DNA of 64,000 nt from an uncultured Oscillospiraceae bacterium (GTDB lineage: Bacteria; Bacillota; Clostridia; Oscillospirales; Oscillospiraceae): the NCBI GenBank assembly GCA_910579965.1, contig CAJTWF010000002.1, forward strand, positions 25,373-89,372, written 5' to 3'. The notes beneath the pieces were generated by a model, which had not been told where the DNA came from, did no database searches, and saw nothing but the letters and a program-made list of their open reading frames with translations. The translations under genes and the position numbers were made by a program. Below are positions 8,531 through 16,496 of the stretch, one piece after another (within the stretch, counting starts at the first letter, position 1; each line of letters begins with the position of its first letter).

Positions 8531-8571
8531 GCGGGCCGGAGGGAGAAGCCTCCGGTCCGCCGTCTTTTTTT
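8531..8571 (+). terminator. Terminator after the CsoR-family gene
   Basis: GCGGGCCGGAGG, loop GAGAAG, then CCTCCGGTCCGC (one G-U pair), followed after CGTC by a run of seven T. Confidence 0.8.
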
Positions 8572-8735
8572 CCTCCCGGGATTTGGCGAAAAGCCGGGGA
8601 AAAGCCCCTCCTTTGGGGCGGCGGCGGCGCTTTCGGCGGCCGCCCGCTCCGGGGGCCGGGCCAGGTATTGGGCATTCCGCTGAATTTTGCAAACCCGCCC
8701 CAAAAACCGAAAAAAAGTCCCCCATGGGGGGATTT
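8572..8735. other. Non-coding gap upstream of cooS, no gene seen
   Basis: This GC-rich stretch, with simple G/C-run symmetry and no ORF with a ribosome site, leads into the AT-richer cooS promoter region. I see no riboswitch motif in it. Confidence 0.5.
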
Positions 8736-8740
8736 TACAC

Positions 8741-8769
8741 TTGCTTTTTTCGGTGGATTTTGTTAAGAT
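8741..8769 (+). promoter_or_regulatory. Promoter of the cooS-cooC-acsB operon, with a Rex-like site downstream
   Basis: TTGCTT (8741-8746), a 17-base spacer, then TAAGAT (8764-8769). Overlapping the -10 is TTGTTAA, and just downstream (8781-8798) stands TTGTGAA-AAAT-GTGACAA. Its left half matches the Rex half-site TTGTGAA perfectly and its right half matches 5 of 7. Rex, an NADH/NAD+-sensing repressor, is an attractive but unproven regulator here. Confidence 0.5.
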
Positions 8770-8848
8770 ATAGACGATGTATTGTGAAAAATGTGACAAT
8801 ACGGATCCCCCATGACGATCATTTATCTGGATAGAAAGGAGAAACGAG

Positions 8849-8865
8849 AGCACGTCCACCGTGCT
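8849..8865 (+). promoter_or_regulatory. Short hairpin between ribosome site and cooS start
   Basis: AGCACG (8849-8854) and CGTGCT (8860-8865) form a 6-bp stem with a 5-base loop. The only good ribosome site, AAAGGAG (8835-8841), lies just upstream of the hairpin, while the best-supported start is at 8881. The hairpin may shorten that distance or control translation. Confidence 0.45.
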
Positions 8866-8880
8866 TTCCACATTCCGGCT

Positions 8881-10770
8881 ATGAAACTAATCACTGTCGA
8901 GCAAATGGAAGCCGCCACCGAACGGCTGCTGGAAAACGGCCGTCAGGTCGGCGCGGACTCCTGGCAGCAGCGCGTCAAGAACCAGACCCCCCACTGCAAA
9001 TTCGGCGAGGAGGGCATCTGCTGCCGCATCTGCTCCATGGGCCCGTGCCGCATCACGCCCAAGGCCCCCAGAGGCATCTGCGGCTGCGACGTCCACGGCA
9101 TCGTGGCCCGCAACTACCTGCGCTTCACCGCCGGCGGCGCGGCTACCCACTCCGATCACGGCCGCTCCATCTGCCACACCCTCTACCAGACCAAGGAGGG
9201 CGGCAACTACACGGTCAAGGACCCCGAGAAGCTCAAGCGGATTGCCGGCGAGTGGGGCATTGAGACCGAGGGCAAGGACATCTATGATCTGGCCCACGAG
9301 GTAGCGGAGACGGCCCTCATGGAGTACGGCAAGCCCTTCGGCAACTGCCGCTTCCTCTCCCGGGCTCCCGAGCACACCCGGAAGCTCTGGCACGACGCGG
9401 GCATCGAGCCCCGGGCCATTGACCGGGAGGTCTCCCAGTCCCTGCATATGACCCATATGGGCTGCTCCTCCCTGCCGGAGGCCCTCATCCGCCAGTCCCT
9501 GCGGGCCGGCCTGTGCGACGGCTGGGGCGGGTCTATGTGCGGCACCGAGTTCTCCGACGTGCTCTTCGGCACCCCCAAGCCCATCGACACCACCGCCAAT
9601 CTGGGCGTGATGGAGAAGGACATGGTGAACATCGTGGTCCACGGCCATGACCCCTCCCTGTCCGAGATGATCGTGTTCTACGCCCAGGATCCCGAGATGA
9701 TCGCCCTGGCCAAGGCCAACGGCGCCAAGGGCATCAACATCTGCGGCGTGTGCTGCACCGCCAACGAGGTGGCCATGCGCCACGGCATCCCCATGGCCGG
9801 CAACTTCCTCCAGCAGGAGAACGTGGTGCTCACCGGCGCCTGCGAGGCCATTGTGGTGGACGTTCAGTGCATCTTCCCCGCCCTGGGCCCCCTGTCGAAG
9901 TGCTTCCACACCAAGTTCATCACCACCTCTGACATCGCCCGGATGCCGGACAGCGAGTTCATCCACTTCAGCGAGGAGACCGCCGGTGAGAACGCCAAGG
10001 CCATCGTCCGCATGGCGGTGGAGAACTTCAAGAACCGCAACCAGGATCTGGTCCATATTCCCGACATCAAGGCCAACGCCACCGTGGGCTACTCCGTGGA
10101 GGCCATCAAGAAGTGCCTGGACGGCGTGACCAACACCCAGGTGGACGTAACCGGCACCATGAAGCCCCTTATCGAGTGCATCAAGTCCGGCGTGCTGCGG
10201 GGCGCTATGGCTTTCGTCGGCTGCAACAACCCCAAGGTCCGTCCCGACACCGCCCACATCGAGCTGATGAAGAAAATGCTGGCCAACGATATCCTGATCG
10301 TTGTGTCTGGCTGCGCCGCCCAGGCCGCCGCCAAGTCCGGCCTGCTGGACAAGGAGGCCAAGGAGCTGTGCGGCGACGGCCTCAAGCGGGTGTGCGAGCT
10401 GGTGGGCATTCCCCCGGTGCTCCACATGGGCTCCTGCGTGGACATCTCCCGCATGATGGTCCTGGCCGCCGACGTGGCCAAGGACTCCGGCTGGAACATC
10501 TCCCAGATCCCCCTGGTGGGCTGCGCCCCCGAGTGGATGAGCGAGAAGGCCGTGTCCATCGGCAACTACGTCGTCGCCACCGGCATCGACACCTTCCTGG
10601 GCGTGGATCCCTACACCAAGGGCTCCGAGGAGGTCACCAACCTGCTCCAGGGCGAGCACGGCATCAAGGACTGGGTGGAGGCCAAGTACACCGTGGAGCT
10701 GGACATCGGCAAGCTGGGCGACAAGATGATCGAGGCCATTGAGGCCAAGCGCGCAGCCCTGGGGATCTGA
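8881..10770 (+). CDS. cooS: Anaerobic Ni-Fe-S carbon monoxide dehydrogenase, catalytic subunit
   Basis: There are 629 residues, full length for CooS. It oxidises CO to CO2 or the reverse and, beside acsB, should supply CO to acetyl-CoA synthase. The D/B-cluster cysteines fall at 39, 47, 48, 51, 56 and 67/69, the same numbering as the well-studied Carboxydothermus enzyme. This supports the ATG at 8881 over the in-frame ATG at 8812, which would add 23 residues. The C-cluster set is complete: the HGH pair at 254-256, Cys292, Cys330, Cys448, Cys478 and Cys519. The enzyme is cytoplasmic and homodimeric in its family. It heads an operon with cooC and acsB. Confidence 0.95.
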   Translation: MKLITVEQMEAATERLLENGRQVGADSWQQRVKNQTPHCKFGEEGICCRICSMGPCRITPKAPRGICGCDVHGIVARNYLRFTAGGAATHSDHGRSICHTLYQTKEGGNYTVKDPEKLKRIAGEWGIETEGKDIYDLAHEVAETALMEYGKPFGNCRFLSRAPEHTRKLWHDAGIEPRAIDREVSQSLHMTHMGCSSLPEALIRQSLRAGLCDGWGGSMCGTEFSDVLFGTPKPIDTTANLGVMEKDMVNIVVHGHDPSLSEMIVFYAQDPEMIALAKANGAKGINICGVCCTANEVAMRHGIPMAGNFLQQENVVLTGACEAIVVDVQCIFPALGPLSKCFHTKFITTSDIARMPDSEFIHFSEETAGENAKAIVRMAVENFKNRNQDLVHIPDIKANATVGYSVEAIKKCLDGVTNTQVDVTGTMKPLIECIKSGVLRGAMAFVGCNNPKVRPDTAHIELMKKMLANDILIVVSGCAAQAAAKSGLLDKEAKELCGDGLKRVCELVGIPPVLHMGSCVDISRMMVLAADVAKDSGWNISQIPLVGCAPEWMSEKAVSIGNYVVATGIDTFLGVDPYTKGSEEVTNLLQGEHGIKDWVEAKYTVELDIGKLGDKMIEAIEAKRAALGI

Positions 10771-10810
10771 TCGTTATAGATACATACTGTTTTCGAGGGG
10801 AGGCCGTCCC

Positions 10811-10933
10811 ATGGAATTCCTGGCGGATATCTGTCTGAACCTGTTCTGCTCTCTTCGGGAGGGCGCGGCGGGACTGCTTTTCGGAATTTCCGGTCTGGTT
10901 CTTGCCGCCGCCGGGAGGCTGAGAAAACGGTAA
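10811..10933 (+). CDS. Possible 40-residue membrane protein between cooS and cooC
   Basis: A GAGGGGAGG ribosome site stands 8 bases before the ATG at 10811. The 40-codon product has an N-terminal part with two Cys (MEFLADICLNLFCSLR), then a Gly/Ala/Leu-rich segment long enough for one membrane helix and a basic end (GRLRKR). It sits in the 190-base gap between two genes that work together. I do not recognise a family. It could equally be a chance ORF. Confidence 0.4.
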   Translation: MEFLADICLNLFCSLREGAAGLLFGISGLVLAAAGRLRKR

Positions 10934-10960
10934 CTAAAGATTAAGTAAAGAGGATTTCCT

Positions 10961-11746
10961 ATGAAAGTAGCCATCACCGGCAAGGGCGGGGTGGGCAAGA
11001 CCACCTTCGCCTCCACCCTATGCCGGCTCTACGCCGCCGAGGGCCGCAGCGTCCTGGCCGCGGACGTGGACCCGGACGCCAACCTGGGCCTGGCCCTGGG
11101 GCTGACGGAGGAGGAGGTCAACGCCATCGTCCCCGTCTCCAAGATGAAGGAGCTGGCCCGGGAGCGGACCGCTGCCAACGAGTCCAACACCTTCTATAAG
11201 CTCAACCCAGAGGTCTCCGATCTGCCCGACAAGCTCAGCCGGGATGTGAACGGCGTGAAGCTGCTGGTCATGGGCACCGTGGACACCGGCGGGTCCGGCT
11301 GCGTGTGCCCGGAGCACGTGATGCTCAAGGCCATCCTGTCGAAGCTGGTGTTCCGCAGGGACGACGTGGTGGTCATGGACATGGAGGCGGGGCTGGAGCA
11401 TCTGGGCCGGGGCACGGCCTCTGTGATGGACCAGTTCATCGTGGTCATCGAGCCCGGGGCCCGGAGCATCCAGACCTATGAGCGCATCAAGAGTCTGGCT
11501 GCGGATATCGGCGTGAACAAGGTGCGGGTGGTGGCCAACAAGGTCCGGGATGAGCGGGATGAGGAATTTCTCCGGGCGCGGATCCCGGCCCAGGACCTGC
11601 TGGGGTTCATCCACTACAGCGCGGGCGTGATCGAGGCGGACCGCAGCGGCCGGTCCCCCTTCGACTACAGCGCCCAGGCCGTGGAGGAGATCCGGGCCAT
11701 CAAGGACAAAATGGACCAAGAGGACCAAGAGAAAAATAACTTCTGA
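10961..11746 (+). CDS. cooC: CooC-type nickel-insertion ATPase for CODH/ACS
   Basis: The protein has 261 residues. The SIMIBI-class deviant Walker A is at the N-terminus (ITGKGGVGKTT, Lys8 and Lys13), followed by AADVDPDANLG. The CXC motif Cys114-Val-Cys116 is the metal and dimer site of CooC proteins, and VMDMEAGLEHLGRG is the Walker B region. CooC dimers use ATP to help load nickel into the CODH C-cluster; the AcsF relative serves acetyl-CoA synthase. The gene's position between cooS and acsB means it could serve either or both. The start ATG follows AGAGGATTTCCT. The stop lies 26 bases before acsB. Confidence 0.93.
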   Translation: MKVAITGKGGVGKTTFASTLCRLYAAEGRSVLAADVDPDANLGLALGLTEEEVNAIVPVSKMKELARERTAANESNTFYKLNPEVSDLPDKLSRDVNGVKLLVMGTVDTGGSGCVCPEHVMLKAILSKLVFRRDDVVVMDMEAGLEHLGRGTASVMDQFIVVIEPGARSIQTYERIKSLAADIGVNKVRVVANKVRDERDEEFLRARIPAQDLLGFIHYSAGVIEADRSGRSPFDYSAQAVEEIRAIKDKMDQEDQEKNNF

Positions 11747-11772
11747 GAGTATCGTGAGGAGTGAATCATAAC

Positions 11773-13917
11773 GTGAAAACATTATTTGAGCGCGTTTTCT
11801 CCGGCAACGACGAGATGTACGCCCTGGCGGTCAAGGCGGTGGACGAGGCCCTGGCCAAGCTGGGGCCCGACGCCCCCGCCACCTTCGGGGATACCGCCTA
11901 CTCCCTGCCCTGCCTGTACGCCATGACCGGCAGGAAGGTGGCCACGGTGGGCGAGGCCAAGGACGCTCTGGACAACGAGATCAAGGCGTTCATGACCCGC
12001 AACAACCGCACCAAGGATATCTTTACCTCCGGCGTGGCCACCGCCCTGTCTGCGGAGATGATCGAGCTGATGAAGTACGCCATGGCCGGCGGCAGCCCCT
12101 ATGAGGATCCGGTCCAGGGCCACTTCACCGACGCCCAGGTCCGCGAGCTGGGCGTGCCCCTGGTCACCCGGGACATCCCCGGCGTGGCGGTCATCATCGG
12201 CGCGGCTCCCACCGCCGAGGAGGGCGCAAACCTGGTCAAGGAGTACCAGTCCCAGGGCATCTTCGTCACCCTGGTGGGCGGCATTATTGACCAGTGCGTG
12301 GAGCAGGGCATGAAGCTGGGCTTCAACGTGCGCAACGTGGCTCTGGGCCATGACCTCTCCAGCGTGGCCCACGTGGTCAGCGTGGCCCTCCGCGCGGCCT
12401 TCATCTTCGGCAGCACCCAGGCCGGCGACTACGAGGCCATGTGGCGCTACACCATGGAGCGCGTGTTCGCCTTTGTCAACGCCTACGCCCCTGTGGACGA
12501 CATGACCGTGGCCTGCGGCGCGGGCGCCATCCAGCTGGGCTTCCCCGTTGTCACCAACGACACCGAGGAGAACAACATGTTCCGGGTGCCCAAGAGCCTC
12601 ATCATCCAGCCTGACACCACCAAGTTCAACGCCACCAGCCTGGAGGCCCGGGACATCAAGATCAAGATCACCAAGATCGACATCCCTGTCGCCTTCTCCT
12701 CCGCCTTTGAGGGCGAGATTGTCCGCCGGGGCGACATGCAGCTGGAGTTCGACGGCTCCCGCAAGACCGGCCTGGAGCTGGTGCGCAGCAAGGAGCTCTC
12801 CCAGGTGGAGGACCACCGCTTCACCCTCATCGGGCCCGACTTCGATCAGTTCGAGGTGGGCAGCAAGGTGGACTTCTGCATGGTGGCCGACGTGGCCGGC
12901 AAGAACATGACCAGCGACTTTGAGTCCGTGTTTGAGCGCAAGTTCCACGCCTACATCAACTGCATGGAGGGCGTGATGCACACCGGCCAGCGGGACGTGA
13001 TCCGCGTGCGCATCAGCAAGGCCGCCTTTGAGGCCGGCGTGCGGGCCAAGGATTTTGCCGAGGTGCTCTACGCCAAGCTCAAGAGCGACTATGACGCGGT
13101 CATCGACAAGTGTGAGGTCACCATCATCACCGATCCCGACGAGTGCGCCAAGTTCCGCCAGGAGGTGGCCATCCCCGCCTACGAAAAGCGCGACGAGCGT
13201 CTGGGCAGCCTGACGGACGAGAATGTGGACCAGTTCTACACCTGCATTATGTGCCAGTCCTTCTCCCCCAGCCACGTGTGCATCGTCACCCCGGAGCGTC
13301 TGGGCCTGTGCGGCGCGGTGAGCTGGCTGGACGCCAAGGCCACCAACGAGCTGGATCCCTCCGGCCCCTGCCAGATCGTGCCCAAGAACAAGGTCATCGA
13401 CGAGAACGTGGGCCGCTGGGAAGAGGTCAACGAGGCGGTGAACAAGTACAGCCAGGGCGCTCTGGAGAGCGTTACCCTGTACTCCATCATGGAGGATCCC
13501 ATGACCTCCTGCGGCTGCTTCGAGTGCATCTGCGGCATTGAGCCCTTCTCCAACGGCGTGGTGATCGTGAACCGCGAGCACGCGGGCATGACCCCCCTGG
13601 GCATGACCTTCTCCGAGATGGCCTCCATGACCGGCGGCGGCGTGCAGACCCCGGGCTTCATGGGCCACGGCAAGCACTTCATCGCCTCCAAGAAGTTCAT
13701 GAAGGCGGAGGGCGGTCTGGGCCGCATTGTGTGGATGCCCAAGGCCCTGAAGGACCAGGTGGCCGAGAAGGTAAACCAGTCCGCCAAGGAGCTGTACAAC
13801 ATTGACAATTTCTGCGACATGATCGGCGATGAGACCATTGCCGAGGATCCCGAGACCCTGATGACCTTCCTCAGCGAGAAGGGCCATCCGGCGCTGAGCA
13901 TGGATCCGCTGATGTAA
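11773..13917 (+). CDS. acsB: CO-methylating acetyl-CoA synthase, ACS subunit
   Basis: There are 714 residues, near full length for bacterial ACS (about 729). The enzyme joins CO, a methyl group from the corrinoid protein and CoA to make acetyl-CoA. The A-cluster is complete: Cys491, Cys494, Cys503 and Cys513 follow the exact C-x2-C-x8-C-x9-C spacing, and Cys580-Gly-Cys582 binds the distal nickel. The uniform offset of 15 residues from the Moorella numbering agrees with full length. The GTG at 11773 is preferred because GAGGAG (11756-11761) lies 11 bases upstream; the in-frame GTG at 11761 overlaps that site. The gene is last in the cooS operon. Corrinoid protein and methyltransferase genes are not in the window. 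Confidence 0.95.
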   Translation: MKTLFERVFSGNDEMYALAVKAVDEALAKLGPDAPATFGDTAYSLPCLYAMTGRKVATVGEAKDALDNEIKAFMTRNNRTKDIFTSGVATALSAEMIELMKYAMAGGSPYEDPVQGHFTDAQVRELGVPLVTRDIPGVAVIIGAAPTAEEGANLVKEYQSQGIFVTLVGGIIDQCVEQGMKLGFNVRNVALGHDLSSVAHVVSVALRAAFIFGSTQAGDYEAMWRYTMERVFAFVNAYAPVDDMTVACGAGAIQLGFPVVTNDTEENNMFRVPKSLIIQPDTTKFNATSLEARDIKIKITKIDIPVAFSSAFEGEIVRRGDMQLEFDGSRKTGLELVRSKELSQVEDHRFTLIGPDFDQFEVGSKVDFCMVADVAGKNMTSDFESVFERKFHAYINCMEGVMHTGQRDVIRVRISKAAFEAGVRAKDFAEVLYAKLKSDYDAVIDKCEVTIITDPDECAKFRQEVAIPAYEKRDERLGSLTDENVDQFYTCIMCQSFSPSHVCIVTPERLGLCGAVSWLDAKATNELDPSGPCQIVPKNKVIDENVGRWEEVNEAVNKYSQGALESVTLYSIMEDPMTSCGCFECICGIEPFSNGVVIVNREHAGMTPLGMTFSEMASMTGGGVQTPGFMGHGKHFIASKKFMKAEGGLGRIVWMPKALKDQVAEKVNQSAKELYNIDNFCDMIGDETIAEDPETLMTFLSEKGHPALSMDPLM

Positions 13918-13948
13918 GGCGGCAGTCACACAAGATAGGCAGTAATAA

Positions 13949-13980
13949 CCGGCGGCGATGGTGTGAACCATCGCCGCCGG
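13949..13980. terminator. Perfect hairpin between convergent acsB and XRE genes
   Basis: A 14-bp perfect stem, CCGGCGGCGATGGT (13949-13962) with its complement (13967-13980) and loop GTGA. The T-tract on the + side is weak (CTGTTTG). It probably ends both converging transcripts. Confidence 0.7.
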
Positions 13981-13989
13981 CTGTTTGAT

Positions 13990-14205
13990 TCATGACTCCT
14001 GGGTAAACTGGACAATATCGTTGGGGGTGCAGTCTATGATTGTACACAGCTTTTCCAGGGTGAGCATGGTTATATTTTTGTTCTTTTTCAGAGAATCCAG
14101 CGTTTTATTATCAATGCCTGCCTGAAGTAAATGATACTGCGATATGTTTCGCTGCCGCATAGTGCTCCACAACGGACGATAATCAATCAATGTACAAATC
14201 TCCAT
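13990..14205 (-). CDS. Small XRE-family HTH regulator (second of a pair)
   Basis: The product has 71 residues if started at the ATG at 14205, which follows AGGAAA. An upstream in-frame start at 14235 is possible but less natural for the family. The sequence YRPLWSTMRQRNISQYHLLQAG begins a Cro/CI-type helix-turn-helix, and TLDSLKKNKNITMLTLEKLC is the recognition part. Such short proteins are DNA-binding only, without a sensor domain. The 5' end overlaps the end of the upstream XRE gene, so the two are translated from one message. The codons are noticeably AT-richer than the flanking genes. Confidence 0.75.
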   Translation of the reverse strand: MEICTLIDYRPLWSTMRQRNISQYHLLQAGIDNKTLDSLKKNKNITMLTLEKLCTIIDCTPNDIVQFTQES

Positions 14206-14464
14206 TTTCCTGCTCGTCCGGAAACGCTTCGTCAAACGAGTAGTGATTCAGCTCCGGATAATCGAGAAACTCCGCAACCGTCATATGAAAGGCCAGCGCG
14301 ATTTTGTGCAGGGTCTGTATGGTTGGATTTTTGGAATTGCCATGTATGATGTTATCTAATGTGGATTGCCCGATGTTGCTCATCATTGCCAACTGGTTGA
14401 TGGAAAAGCCCCGCTCCCTGCACAGGGCGGTTATTCGATTCACTATAATCTCATGATAGCTCAT
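14183..14464 (-). CDS. XRE-family HTH regulator (first of a pair)
   Basis: The product has 93 residues. The ATG at 14464 has GGGGG five bases upstream and is preferred to an ATG at 14476 with no ribosome site. The HTH_3 fold is clear: ITALCRERGFSINQLAMMSN, then GQSTLDNIIHGNSKNPTIQTL. The acidic C-terminal tail (DEAFPDEQENG) is not part of the DNA-binding domain. The promoter side carries a nested palindrome at 14477-14511 that is a likely auto-operator. This gene and its partner are AT-richer than all neighbours, which suggests recent acquisition. Confidence 0.85.
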   Translation of the reverse strand: MSYHEIIVNRITALCRERGFSINQLAMMSNIGQSTLDNIIHGNSKNPTIQTLHKIALAFHMTVAEFLDYPELNHYSFDEAFPDEQENGDLYID

Positions 14465-14476
14465 AACAACCCCCAT

Positions 14477-14511
14477 CTGATGATTATGACCACATCATAG
14501 CAGATCATCAG
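14477..14511. promoter_or_regulatory. Nested palindromic operator candidate upstream of the XRE pair
   Basis: The outer arms CTGATGAT (14477-14484) and ATCATCAG (14504-14511) are perfect inverses. Between them TATGA-CCACA-TCATA (14485-14499) is a second perfect inverted repeat, read on the minus strand as TATGAT, a plausible -10. The site lies 12 bases before the start of the XRE gene, as expected for self-repression. Confidence 0.5.
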
Positions 14512-14649
14512 GCAGGAATTACCTATATATGGGTTAACTTTTGGCGGCAATGGTGGTTATTGTTCGGTTGCCCGTATTGATGTTATCTGGAGTGTGTATC
14601 ATAGCATACCGCCTGACCTGAGCGAGGAACTGGGAAAAAGAAAAACTAG

Positions 14650-14678
14650 TGGAAAATTCCCGCCGTCTGTGCTATAAT
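14650..14678 (+). promoter_or_regulatory. Extended -10 promoter of the SPFH gene
   Basis: TGC-TATAAT (TATAAT at 14673-14678) forms an extended -10. Only a weak -35 (TGGAAA at 14650) lies 17 bases upstream. The start codon follows at 14708. Confidence 0.65.
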
Positions 14679-14707
14679 GGATCCATCCAAATAAAGGAGG
14701 CCAAACT

Positions 14708-15598
14708 ATGCCGTACATTCTGATTGCCATCGGCGTGATCGTCCTGATCCTGCTGGTAACCAACATCCACGTGGTCCAGCAGTCCCGCGCCTTTGTGGTG
14801 GAGCGCCTGGGCGCTTACAACACCACCTGGGGCGTAGGGCTCCACATCAAGCTGCCGATCATTGACCGGGTGGCCAAGCGGGTGAGCCTGAAGGAGCAGG
14901 TGGTGGACTTCGCGCCCCAGCCCGTCATCACCAAGGACAACGTCACCATGCAGATCGACACGGTCATCTATTTCCAGATCATTGACCCCAAGCTCTACAC
15001 CTACGGCGTGGAGCACCCCATGAGCGCCATTGAGAACCTGACCGCCACCACCCTGCGCAACATCATCGGTGACCTGGAGCTGGACCAGTCCCTCACCAGC
15101 CGGGACCACATCAACACCAAGATGCGGGCCATCCTGGACGAGGCCACGGACCCCTGGGGCATCAAGGTCAACCGGGTGGAGCTGAAGAACATCATCCCGC
15201 CCCGGGAGATCCAGGACGCCATGGAGAAGCAGATGAAGGCGGAGCGGGAGCGCCGGGAGTCCATCCTCCAGGCCGAGGGCCAGAAGCAGAGCCAGATCCT
15301 GGTGGCCGAGGGCGAGAAGCAGTCCGTCATTCTGCGGGCCGACGCGGCCAAGCAGGCCCGGATCATGGAGGCGGAGGCCCAGGCGGAGGCGATCCTCCGG
15401 GTGCAGCAGGCCACCGCCGACGCCCTCAAGCTCCTCAACGAGGCCGCCCCCAACGATCAGGTGGTGAAGCTCAAGGCCCTGGAAGCCTTCCAGGCCGCCG
15501 CCGACGGCAAGGCCACCAAGATCATCATTCCCAGTGAGATCCAATCCCTGGCCGGTCTGGCCGCCAGTGTCCAGACCCTGATGGAGAAGGACAAATAG
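14708..15598 (+). CDS. SPFH/Band 7 (stomatin-like) membrane protein
   Basis: The protein has 296 residues, with AAAGGAGG 8 bases before the ATG. There is one N-terminal membrane helix (YILIAIGVIVLILLVTN). The Band 7 domain follows: SRAFVVERLGAYNTTWGVGLH, PVITKDNVTMQIDTVIYFQI, and ALRNI-type helices. A long Ala/Glu/Arg-rich coiled coil covers about residues 170-250. SPFH proteins of the stomatin/QmcA group form large membrane rings and organise membrane microdomains, often modulating proteases. The usual NfeD partner gene is not next to it. The gene is a single unit with its own promoter and terminator. Confidence 0.9.
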   Translation: MPYILIAIGVIVLILLVTNIHVVQQSRAFVVERLGAYNTTWGVGLHIKLPIIDRVAKRVSLKEQVVDFAPQPVITKDNVTMQIDTVIYFQIIDPKLYTYGVEHPMSAIENLTATTLRNIIGDLELDQSLTSRDHINTKMRAILDEATDPWGIKVNRVELKNIIPPREIQDAMEKQMKAERERRESILQAEGQKQSQILVAEGEKQSVILRADAAKQARIMEAEAQAEAILRVQQATADALKLLNEAAPNDQVVKLKALEAFQAAADGKATKIIIPSEIQSLAGLAASVQTLMEKDK

Positions 15599-15606
15599 AC
15601 CAGCCC

Positions 15607-15637
15607 AAGGCCCGGACCAGGAGAGGTCCGGGCCTTT
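15607..15637 (+). terminator. Terminator after the SPFH gene
   Basis: AAGGCCCGGACC, loop AGGAGA, GGTCCGGGCCTT, then TTC. This is a strong 12-bp stem with a short T-tract, 8 bases after the stop. Confidence 0.75.
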
Positions 15638-15672
15638 CACACCCGTATACAGAACTGTAAGGAGGCCGTCAT

Positions 15673-16341
15673 ATGGCCCGAATTCTCATCATAGAGGACG
15701 ATACCGACATCAACAACGCCGCCGCCGAATACCTTCGCCGCCGGGGCTGCGCCTGTGACCAGGCATTCTCCGGCACCGAGGGGCTGCGTCTCTGGCGGGA
15801 GGGCGGCTATGACCTGCTGCTGGTGGATCTGATGCTCCCGGGCCTCTCCGGGGACGAGCTGGTGGAGGAGGTGTCAGGCCGAACCCCGATCATCGTTGTG
15901 TCCGCCAGGACAGAGCTGTCCGGCAAGGTGGCGCTGCTCACCTCCGGCGCGGACGACTACCTCACCAAGCCCTACGCGCTGGAGGAGCTGTGGGCCAGGG
16001 TCCAGGTGCAGCTGCGCCACGCCAGCGCCGCCCCTGCCAGGGAGGAGCTGCGCTTCCGGGCCTGGGAGCTTGACCTGGAGGAAATGACCCTCACGGCCGC
16101 CGGACAGCCGGTGAGCCTCACGGCCCACGAGTTCAAGATCGTGGCCCTGCTGGCGGGCCGCCCCAAGCGGGTCTTTACCAAGCAGCAGATCTACGAGGCG
16201 GTCTGGCAGGAGGAGTGCGCCGTGGAGGACAAGACCATTTCCGTCCACATCAGCAATATCCGGGCCAAGCTGCGGCCCAGCGGCACGGACGGATATATCC
16301 AGACCGTGTGGGGCATCGGCTTCCGGCTGGCTGACAGCTGA
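15673..16341 (+). CDS. OmpR-family response regulator
   Basis: The product has 222 residues. The receiver domain holds the acidic pocket EDD (residues 8-10), the phospho-acceptor Asp52 in LLVDLMLPG, and the conserved Lys in DDYLTKPY. The C-terminal winged helix (LTAHEFKIVALLAGRPKRVFTKQQIYEAVW onwards) binds DNA. It is followed by an ABC transporter pair, and a histidine kinase gene ends the series. This order resembles antibiotic- or lantibiotic-responsive modules in which the regulator controls the transporter. A repeat-bearing gap of 155 bases separates it from the ABC genes. Confidence 0.93.
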   Translation: MARILIIEDDTDINNAAAEYLRRRGCACDQAFSGTEGLRLWREGGYDLLLVDLMLPGLSGDELVEEVSGRTPIIVVSARTELSGKVALLTSGADDYLTKPYALEELWARVQVQLRHASAAPAREELRFRAWELDLEEMTLTAAGQPVSLTAHEFKIVALLAGRPKRVFTKQQIYEAVWQEECAVEDKTISVHISNIRAKLRPSGTDGYIQTVWGIGFRLADS

Positions 16342-16409
16342 GAACGCAGCCGGATGCGTCCGGGAATCCTCCGCCGAATCCGCGCCCCCCGGCTGCGAAT
16401 ACAGGCTCT
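16338..16409. repeat. Dispersed inverted repeat, family B copy 2 (diverged left arm)
   Basis: The right arm CGGCTGCGAATACAG (16390-16404) matches copy 4 at 14 of 15 bases and continues with GCTCT. The left arm, around 16338-16352, matches only 11 of 15 and overlaps the end of the response-regulator gene. Confidence 0.5.
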
Positions 16410-16496
16410 GAACTTTATACTTTCTTTACCTTTCCTTTGCGATGCTTGGACAATTACCTGGTATACTGGCGCTGCAAACAAAAAAGGAGGCGTTTT

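Noticed and set aside
8812..8880. Upstream ATG at 8812 as the cooS start
   Set aside because: It has no ribosome site, and it shifts all cluster Cys by 23 from the family numbering that the 8881 start reproduces. It is kept only as an alternative.
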